A DNA stretch of 64,000 nucleotides, from positions 458,298,251 to 458,362,250 of the forward strand of contig CM041777.1 in the NCBI GenBank assembly GCA_023374045.1, in the 5' to 3' direction. Shown here piece after piece: positions 57,692 through 64,000 of this stretch. The DNA comes from Limonium bicolor. Lineage: Eukaryota; Streptophyta; Magnoliopsida; Caryophyllales; Plumbaginaceae. The position numbers and the translations under genes were made by a program. How positions within the stretch are numbered: position 1 is the first letter of the stretch; each line of letters begins with the position of its first letter. The notes below the pieces were generated by a model. The model saw nothing but the letters and a program-made list of their open reading frames with translations, had not been told where the DNA came from and ran no database searches.

Positions 57692-59084
57692 CTAGTCGGT
57701 AAATGAGGGAAATTTCGCTCGCATATCTGCTTCTAATTCCCATGTGGCCTCCTCCACATCGTGGTTTGACCAAAGAACCTTTACTAAGCTTACAGATTTG
57801 TTTCGAGTATCTCGTGTCTTTCTGTCTAAGATTCGTTGCGGTGTTTCCACATACCGCATTGTTGGTTCTAAAGAGAGTGTCTCAGGTTGTAGAACATGAG
57901 AAGGATGAGGCATGTATTTCTTAAGCTGAGACACGTGAAAAACATTGTGTACTTTGCCCAATCGGCTGGCAAATCAAGTCGATATGCCACAGGCCACCCG
58001 CTCTATGATAGCGTAGGGTCCTACAAATTTCGGGCTTAGCTTGCCCTTCTGTCCAAATCTGAATACACCCTTCATGGGTGATACTCGTAGAAATACCTGG
58101 TCGCCAACCGCGAACTCAAGGTCTCGTCGCCTCTCATCAGCATATGATTTCTGTCTGTCTTGTGCTGCTTTCATATTGTTTCTGATTTGTGTACTTCTGC
58201 CTGGACTTGCTCTAAGTACTCAGGCCCAATGATGACGGTCTCACTAGACTCGTCCCAGCACAAAGGTGTGCGGCATGGTCTGCCATATAAGCCTGAAAGG
58301 TGACATCTGTATAGAGGCGTGATAGCTGTTATTGTAGCAAACTCGATGAGATGTAATCTATCTATCCAGCTGCCCTGGAAATCCAAGGCACATGCTCGTA
58401 GCATGTCCTCTAAGGTCTGAATAGTCCTCTCTGACTGACCATCTGTCTGAGGATGAAATGCTGTGCTAAGCTTCAACTCAGTGCCAAGTGCCTCGCGAGT
58501 AGCTCGCCAGTATCGTGAGAGAAATCTAGTGTCTCGATCTGAAACATAGTCTTAGGTACTCCATGATGTCTGATAATCTCCTGCTCAAATAGTTCTGCTA
58601 ACTTTGGCACTTTCCAAGTGTCCTTCATCGGAATAAACCTAGCAACCTTAGTCAGTCGATCAACAACAACCCAAATCATATTAAGGCCTCCTCTCGTAGG
58701 TGGTAGTCCCACCACGAAGTCCATAGAAATGTCATAAAACTTCCATTCTGGAACTGGCATAGACTGTACCATACCTCCTGGTCGTCTATGTTCGAATTTC
58801 ACTTTCTGACAAGTGAGACATCGAATCACATACTCTGTCACGTCGCCCTTCATACCACTCCACCAGAAATACCTCTTTAGATCTCTGTACATCTTAGAAG
58901 CTCCTGGATGGACAGATGTGGTAGAAGTGTGGGACTCTCGAAGAATATGCTCCTTTATATCTGTGCTGTCTCTGGGAATACACAATCTGCCCTTCAATCT
59001 GATGAGTCCATCATCATGTAGCTGAAACTCATACTTACCACCCTCAAATGTACCGTCAGTCAACTTCTGACTGATCTCCATCAT
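57692..59084 (-). pseudogene. pol: integrase with chromodomain-like tail (D pol, C-terminal)
   Basis: Inserts retrotransposon cDNA into nuclear DNA. Zinc-binding N-terminus (LRESHTSTTSVHPG, then CLTCQKVK) near 58900-58800; catalytic core with Asp in SMDFVVGLPPTRGG near 58725 and Glu region FHPQTDGQSERTIQTLEDML near 58440; then the SH3-like segment (VGDQVFLRVSPMKG near 58100) and GKVHNVFHVSQLKKYMPHPS (57961). The last segment, HDVEEATWELEDAM-like (here NHDVEEATWELEADMRAKFP near 57740), is typical of chromoviruses that carry a chromodomain. Frame breaks near 58510, 58330, 58173 and 57965 split it. Element E retains only the end of this protein. Confidence 0.88.
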
Positions 59085-59131
59085 TCGCTGATCCTTCTGC
59101 TGTGCTACGTATGTCGTCTATAAGACTCGAG

Positions 59132-59561
59132 CTAGCCACAATGGCATTTAAGGAATGTGCTCGTCGACTCAATGCGTCTGCTACACATTAGCTTTCCTTC
59201 CTTGTACTGCAAATCAATGTCATAGTCCTTAAGAAATTCAACCCATCTTCTTTGTCTCATGTTTAACTCCTTCTGGGTGAATACATACTTCAAACTCTTG
59301 TGATCCGAATATACGGTCATCTGGACACCATACAGGTAGTGGCGCCAGATCTTCAATGCAAAAACAATCTCCAAGCTCCAAGTCATGTGTGGGATAATTT
59401 TCCTCATGTTTCTTCAACTGTCGGGAAGCGTAGGCGACTACCTTCCCATTCTGCATGAGTACACACCCTAATCCTCTGCCTGATGCATCACAGTAAACTT
59501 CATAACCCTCTGTGCCTTCAGGTATAGTCAAAACTGGTGCTGATGTCAAAGCATTCTTCAA
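59132..59561 (-). pseudogene. pol: RNase H domain (D pol)
   Basis: Degrades RNA in RNA-DNA hybrids during reverse transcription. Recognisable acidic motifs: [17 protein letters not shown], the YPTHDLEL motif, and [20 protein letters not shown] shift near 59380 separates the last part. Directly follows RT. Confidence 0.85.
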
Positions 59562-60500
59562 AAGCTCGAATGAGGTCTCACATTCAGTAGTCCATGTGAA
59601 GGTGCGTCCTTCTTCATTAAGCTGGTCATAGGTTTGGCTATTTTGGAGAAGTCTCTGACAAACCTTCTGTAGTATCCTGCTAAACCAAGGAAACTCCTGA
59701 TGTCCGTAACGGTCTTTGGCCTAGGCCAAGTGCGAACTGCTTCTATCTTTGCTGGATCCACCGCGATCCCAGCATCTGAGATGACATGTCCTAGAAAGGA
59801 AACTCTGTCTAACCAAAACTCACATTTGGAGAACTTAGCATAAAGCTGGTTCTCCCTTAGGATCTCAAGTACATGTCGGAGGTGACTCTCGTGCTCTTCC
59901 TTAGACTTTGAATAGATGAGGATGTCATCGATGAAACAACCACGGTCTTATCCAACTGCTCTCTGAATAATCTGTTCATCAAATCCATGAAGACTGCAGG
60001 TGCATTTGACAAGCCAAAAGGCATAACGTAAACTCATAGTGGCCATACCGTGTTCTGAAGCTGTCTTTTCTATGTCTTGCTCCCTGATGGGTATCTGATG
60101 GTAGCCTGATCTCAAATCGATCTTCGAAACACTTTTGCTCCTCTCAACTGATCAAACAAATCATCAATCCGTGGTAGTGGATATTTATTTTCACCGATAC
60201 TGCATTAAGCTCTCTGTAATCAATACATAAACGAAGGCTTCCATCCTTCTTCTTCACAAAAGGACTGGTGCTCCCCAAGGAGATACGCTAGGTCGTATGT
60301 ATCCCTTGTCCAATAAATCTTTCAACTGCTCCTTCAGCTCAGCCATCTCTGCTGGTGCCATACGGTACGGTGCCTTAGCTATGGACCGGTACCTGGTAGT
60401 AATTCGATGGAGAACTCTACCTCTCTGGATGGCGGTAAGCCTGGAAGTTCCTTTGGAAAATATCTGAAAATCCGACACCACTGGCATAGCTGGATCAAAA
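59558..60500 (-). pseudogene. pol: reverse transcriptase (D pol)
   Basis: Copies element RNA into DNA in the cytoplasmic particle. The N-terminal part reads YRMAPAEMAELKEQLKDLLD and [16 protein letters not shown] (60400-60254), then KKKDG-type sequence near 60240. The catalytic motif FIDDILIYS is readable at about 59937-59910, and the end ([40 protein letters not shown]) at 59761-59640 is typical of gypsy RT/thumb. Several one-base shifts lie between these pieces, so the copy cannot be translated as one chain as given. Confidence 0.88.
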
Positions 60501-60506
60501 TCAGGG

Positions 60507-61038
60507 TCATGCTCTACATTCTGAACATAACATAGATATACCTCCTTCTGCTTCCTGACGTGTGTACATGGACATAGCAGATATAACTTTTATCGATGGT
60601 GCCCTAGGGCTCTGACGGTAAGATACCGTCACTCCTGATGGGCTCTTAAGCAACAGTCTGCGCTCTGCACAAAGAATGTGGCCTCTGTGCCGCCCCAGCC
60701 AGTCCATCCCGGCTATAACATCAAATCCTAGACCTCTGAACTAAGGTCAATAGGAAATTCCTCCTCCTTAATACTGATAGTGGCTCCTCTATAAAGACGA
60801 GTGCAACTGATCTTCTCCTTAGACGGGAGTGCCACCTTAAAATCAGGTAACTCTACTGCGTCTAGCCCCAACTTCCCCGCAAGCGTAGGCGAAACGAAAG
60901 TATGTGAGGCTCCGGAGTCGAACAGTACTAATGCATCCACTCCATTAACCGGAAAGGTACCAGTGAGGATCGCGCCGCCCTTGCTGGCCTCCTCCTCAGT
61001 AAGTATACTTAAGGCACCTTCCGTCTCCTTAGCACAAC
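60507..61038 (-). pseudogene. pol: aspartic protease (D pol), start of exon 4
   Basis: Processes the Gag-Pol polyprotein. The active-site motif is VLFDSGASHTFVS (near 60950), preceded by the linker ILTEEEASKGGAILTGTFPV, the usual Gag-Pol join. The downstream GFDVIAGMDWLGRH motif is present after a one-base shift near 60733. The predicted exon begins at 61038 after the acceptor TGTTATTAG, in the phase that matches the donor at 62029. Confidence 0.88.
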
Positions 61039-62029
61039 CTAATAACAGAATCTGAGTAAGTACTCTGATATATGATGGAGGTCGACAAACATTCACTTTT
61101 CATAACAATAATGCTTCACTGATGATATGATCTCCTTTCGGGTGTCCAATAACAATTACAACACTAATACTTTCTAAAAGTCAAACTTAATCTTCCTGGT
61201 TTCATGTGAGTGGCGTTTATCACTGTCGAAGGTGCTGTGCTTAACTTAATCCTTTTAATTCCATGGTAAAGCAACCTTGACTTTCCACCCATTATTAAAA
61301 CATCTCCTGAACTCAATATGATTTTCTTTGCAAGGTCCACACGCTTCTGCTCGCCATAAAGGAACTCTGCGTCATCTCCAATTGACAAGGACAATACTGG
61401 TATCCCCTGTTCAAGGGACCCTTTTGTTTCATCATTGTCCTGGTGTAGTCCTAAGCGGCCTCCTTCTTCATAGAAGTTGATGATGCATAGATCAGCCCTT
61501 AGATTGGGAACTGGATCTTCTTCTAGCTGTTGAGCTGTAGTAACTGCTTGCTCCACAATTTGTAACAATTCCTCTGGGATTTTTGGCACTTGTGCTCCAT
61601 CTCCATTTCTTGTATCCTGGTAGTTCTTGGTATAAGGATTCCAATCCTTTCCCAAACACATCATTTTCAGCTTCATTTTTGATCCTCCTGGAAATTCTGG
61701 AGTGTAGAACCCTCCTGGTCCTGCTCCTAATTCTTGACATTTTCTGATGATTGCAATTTGTGTCTCCGGTGTTAGGTATCCTTTGAGTAATATCAAACCT
61801 GGTTGGATAACCTTACATTGTTCGTTCCCTGGTTCTTGCACTTTGATAATGGTTTCTTCCAGGGAGGGCGGTGAGGGGATAGGAAAGCATATCTTATAGC
61901 TTCCTACGTGTTTTAAATTTTCTAGTGAGTCTTACTAATTCTTTCCTATGCAACTAGGCAATCAAGGCATGCAAGCACTCATTCACATCATCCATTGCTT
62001 AATAACAGGTTCACATGGTTTAGAATTAC
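61039..62029 (-). other. predicted intron 3 of gag-pol (D), 991 bp, hosting AlkB
   Basis: Donor CCAG|GTAATT at 62029 and acceptor TTCTGTTATTAG|GT at 61038 are both phase 1, so Gag zinc-knuckle exon 3 joins the protease exon in frame. It is ten times longer than introns 1 and 2 because it contains the AlkB frame. Confidence 0.6.
61164..61921 (-). CDS. AlkB-type 2-oxoglutarate/Fe(II) dioxygenase inside element D
   Basis: AlkB enzymes remove methyl groups from N-methylated bases in RNA or DNA, using Fe(II) and 2-oxoglutarate. The open frame runs about 250 codons to a stop at 61164. Counting from a GTG at 61841, it shows the NFY motif (122-124), the metal triad H133-x-D135 (GRLGLHQDND) and H193 (LLYHGIKRI), and the 2OG-binding R217/R223 (GRLSLTFRKY), that is, a complete core. 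YTPEF, MMCLGKDWNP and IGDDAEFLYG resemble plant ALKBH1-like proteins of the subgroup with a C-terminal AlkB domain. The open frame extends upstream to 61921 (KICFPIPSPPSLEE) without any ATG, so expression would need splicing from upstream. It is intron-free, same strand as gag and pol, between zinc knuckles and protease. Substrate is not predictable from sequence. Confidence 0.9.
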
Positions 62030-63417
62030 CTGGATTGGTAGAAGGACCAGCCTCATCTGAGCGGTTCATGACATGAAGGGCGGGTCCCGATGCTGGGCCT
62101 TTGCCCTTATACCCCTGAGCTTGGTTGGTTGGTGGAGGGCGAGTATCGCTAGCTCCATTCTTAGGGCCGGTGGTTGCCTTTGCTCCCGGGCGGTAGTTCC
62201 TGCTCTCCGGGTTTCGGATGCACTCGAAGGCACGATGCCCGAGTATCTGACAGTAGCGGCACATGACTTTCTCCCCCTGGCAGTCCACGCCGGGGTGATC
62301 CTTTCCGCACTGTTTACAGTTGAAACGGCGGATATACTTCTGGCCCGTGTTTGAGCCAGATCCAGAACCTAATACAATCAAGGTCAATTATTCATTCTAA
62401 CGGTGCTGAAGTAATCACAAAAGTCTCAAAATTTAACTGTTTGATTAGAGTGCCTACCCTTAGGTGGGTAGGTTTTCTGTGAAGTTGCCACTCCGTAGGT
62501 TCCTGACTGGGGGTTCCCAGTAGTTTGGTTCCCTTTCCCTTGATAGGACCCCTGTCCTTTCTGATAGGGTTTGTTTCTTTTGTTGGAGTTCCCCTGCTTG
62601 GCATCTTCGCCACCAGGTCCGTCCTTCCTCTTTTGGGAGCTCAAAGCATCCCTTCTCTTACAAGTGATCTCCACTACGGAAGCAGCATGATAGCATTCCT
62701 GAAATCTCAAGATATTAATCTCCAAATCTCCCGTGATGGGGTATAGTATGTAATAAGATTTCCAACTGATTTATGTCTCTCCTGTTTTACCTGCAAACTG
62801 GTGGGGATGATTGGTCCCATCCCAAACTGGAGTCGAGGGCTCAGTCCCCCGTAGAACCGGTCGACCAAGACCTGGTCCGAGTATCCTATGCCGGGTAGTA
62901 GTCGGAGTAGCGAAGTGAACTTCGCATAGTACTCATCCACTGACATCTTCCCCGTCTGCTCAAGGGCGTCAAACTCCCTAGTCTTCACCATCCTGGTGTG
63001 GGCCGGGTAGTATTTGCCCCTAAGTAGTGCAGTGTAGTGTCCCCAAGTAAAAGCTGGGTCATCCAGGTGGTCGGCTTTCACCATGTTCCACCAATCTCTA
63101 GCTGCATCCTTCAGATAAAAGGCAGCAAGTCTTACTTTTTCCCTAGCTGGGACTGCAAGCGTCTCGAACGCTGTCTCCATCTCCATGATGTAGGTTTCTA
63201 AGTGAGCAGGGTCAGTCTGCCCCTTGAATGCAGTCGGCCTCAGATCAGCCAAACTCTTCACCCAGTCTCTCTCCCTGGGTGGTGGTGGTGGAGGTAACTG
63301 CTGCTGCTGTGCAACCCCCGCCTGTGCAAATGCCTGAGCAATCAAGGTAGCAATGTCTGCCAGCCTGATGTTTGGCTCCTCATCAGCCTGTCCACGTCGT
63401 CCTCCCCTTCCTGACAT
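61983..63417 (-). CDS. gag: Gag polyprotein of element D, split by predicted introns
   Basis: Capsid/nucleocapsid precursor. Exon 1 (63417-62791) is open: start MSGRGGRRGQ, a Pro/Gln-rich stretch, then the retrotransposon Gag domain (AARDWWNMVKADHLDD, LLRGKYYPAHTRMVK, MSVDEYYAKFTSLLRLLPGI). Exon 2 (62698-62458) encodes ECYHAASVVEITCKRRDAL and a Gly/Lys/Gln-rich basic linker. Exon 3 (62368-62030) carries two zinc knuckles, CKQCGKDHPGVDC and CRYCQILGHRAFEC. Without splicing, translation stops at 62707 and gives a 236-residue Gag without nucleocapsid. If intron 3 is retained, exon 3 runs on to a stop at 61983. Exon joins are predicted from splice-site sequence and matching phase, not from transcripts. 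Confidence 0.85.
62369..62457 (-). other. predicted intron 2 of gag (D), 89 bp
   Basis: Donor CCTAAGG|GTAGGC and acceptor TTGATTGTATTAG|GT, phase 1 on both sides; AT-rich interior containing in-frame stops. Confidence 0.65.
62699..62790 (-). other. predicted intron 1 of gag (D), 92 bp
   Basis: Donor TTGCAG|GTAAAACAGG and acceptor TTGAGATTTCAG|GAATGC, phase 0 on both sides. Typical plant minimal-intron size. The join gives TSLQ|ECYHAAS, a sensible Gag continuation. Confidence 0.7.
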
Positions 63418-63568
63418 CTGCAGGATGTTGAGGTATATTAGGCACTGTGGTCAAAATCTTGGTCTTGGATAGTAGTCTAAGTAAAACTAACTTAAACTCC
63501 TTTCAATACTATCACTCAACCCTTAACTTAAAGTCTTAGATATCCTAATCTCGGTGTATCCTTGTATC

Positions 63569-63594
63569 CAGAGCGTAACTACGCTCTGATACCA
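63569..63594 (-). promoter_or_regulatory. primer binding site (tRNA-iMet) in a hairpin (D)
   Basis: Minus strand TGGTATCAGAGC next to the 5' LTR; the 3' half is part of the 20-bp perfect palindrome CAGAGCGTAGTTACGCTCTG (63569-63588). Confidence 0.88.
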
Positions 63595-63599
63595 CTTTT

Positions 63600-64000
63600 T
63601 GTAATACCCCAACCCGAAATCCAATAAACTGAACGACGATCACTCCCAAATAAAATACAACTGCAGCGGAAATAAATACAACAACCGGGCGGTATTACAA
63701 TGCCGTTGGCCACCCTTGTGACCAACAAGGCTAAGTCCAAATACAGTCCTCAAATGTCACGGTCTGGAATACAGATACAACCCGAGATACTAGGAATCAA
63801 ACTCAAAAGTACAATACTGAAATAAAACAATTAACTAATAGTAGACTCCCAAAGCTTGGTCTACCCCACCTACACTCAGTGTGGTGATCTCCTCAACTTC
63901 AGGTACCTGAAAAATGGGGGTGCCCCCAAAGGGGCTCAGCAAACAATGCTGGTATGGAAAACGTGCAGCCCATCGTCTACCGGGCCACACCAACTACTTT
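63600..64000 (-). repeat. 5' LTR of element D (partial, runs off window)
   Basis: TGTAATACCCCAACCCG as at 52505, nearly identical over the visible 400 bp apart from a few substitutions and small indels. The stem-loop TGCTGAGCCCCTTTGGGGGC is at about 63922-63941. Confidence 0.93.

Larger units (their letters stand above)
52505..64000 (-). mobile_element. Chromovirus LTR retrotransposon D with AlkB module
   Basis: Minus-strand Ty3/gypsy element inserted in LTR C (left flank GGCAC is the likely target duplication). The left LTR (52505-57172) is the 3' LTR and the right LTR begins at 63600 and runs out of the window. Internal order on the minus strand: primer site, gag with zinc knuckles, AlkB dioxygenase, protease, RT, RNase H, integrase with chromodomain-like tail, polypurine tracts. 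The visible starts of the two LTRs are nearly identical, so insertion is recent, yet pol has about ten small frame breaks while gag exon 1 and AlkB are open. It is the only element here with a recognisable RT. Confidence 0.93.

Noticed and set aside
61164..61921. AlkB as an independent host gene beside the element
   Set aside because: It lies between Gag zinc knuckles and protease of one element, same strand, inside an interval with phase-matched splice borders, and lacks its own start codon.

Overview
This window is intergenic nuclear DNA of a flowering plant, probably a repeat-rich species with a large genome. The evidence is nested Ty3/gypsy chromovirus (Tekay/Del-like) LTR retrotransposons with very long LTRs (3.8-5.7 kb), plant initiator-tRNA-Met primer sites, CACTA (En/Spm) transposons with a TNP2-type transposase, and plant-type splice signals. 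I see no bacterial, organellar, rRNA or tRNA gene and no intact ordinary host gene. The species cannot be named from the sequence.

Layout. 1-1240 is one end of a CACTA transposon that lies in the internal region of LTR element A (1241-4243); its 3' LTR is 4244-8631. 8632-8789 and 36505-37049 are two pieces of one reverse-oriented LTR (LTR-X), split by a 27.7 kb element E (8790-36504). Element E has the structure LTR-internal-LTR-internal-LTR and is bounded by one 5-bp target duplication, CCACA. Each internal region keeps gag and the tail of integrase but no protease, reverse transcriptase or RNase H, so E is non-autonomous. 37050-47684 is a second CACTA element on the minus strand, whose transposase gene is split by a 3.8 kb solo LTR (B, 39538-43368; target duplication ATTGC). 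47685-48417 holds a small decayed GRF-zinc-finger-like gene. 48418-52504 is LTR C, cut by element D, which runs on the minus strand from 52505 to past the window end.

Element D is the coding core: 5' LTR (63600 onward), primer site, gag, protease, RT, RNase H, integrase, chromodomain-like tail, polypurine tract, 3' LTR. Two features stand out. Its gag region is readable only if three introns with consistent phases are removed. The third predicted intron, between the Gag zinc knuckles and the protease, contains an uninterrupted AlkB-type 2-oxoglutarate/Fe(II) dioxygenase reading frame in the same orientation, with its metal and 2OG ligands present. An alternative acceptor would join Gag to AlkB in frame. 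This is the strongest candidate for an undescribed system: a retrotransposon carrying a nucleic-acid demethylase module under apparent splicing control.

The LTR families share a hidden architecture: TGAAATACCCC and GGGGTGTTACA-type ends, a GTACAACGGTGAACGG-type block, a TGCTGAGCCC...GGG hairpin near the 3' end, a primer site folded into a perfect hairpin, and a twice-used [hairpin]-T5-AAGGGGGGTAGA polypurine module. In three families (A, B, C) the LTR also contains five hairpins at about 72-bp spacing, with a different palindromic core in each family. Element E shares LTR blocks, primer hairpin, Gag type and polypurine modules with D and may depend on a D-like partner. Many one- or two-base indels differ between near-identical copies, so some frameshifts may be assembly noise.
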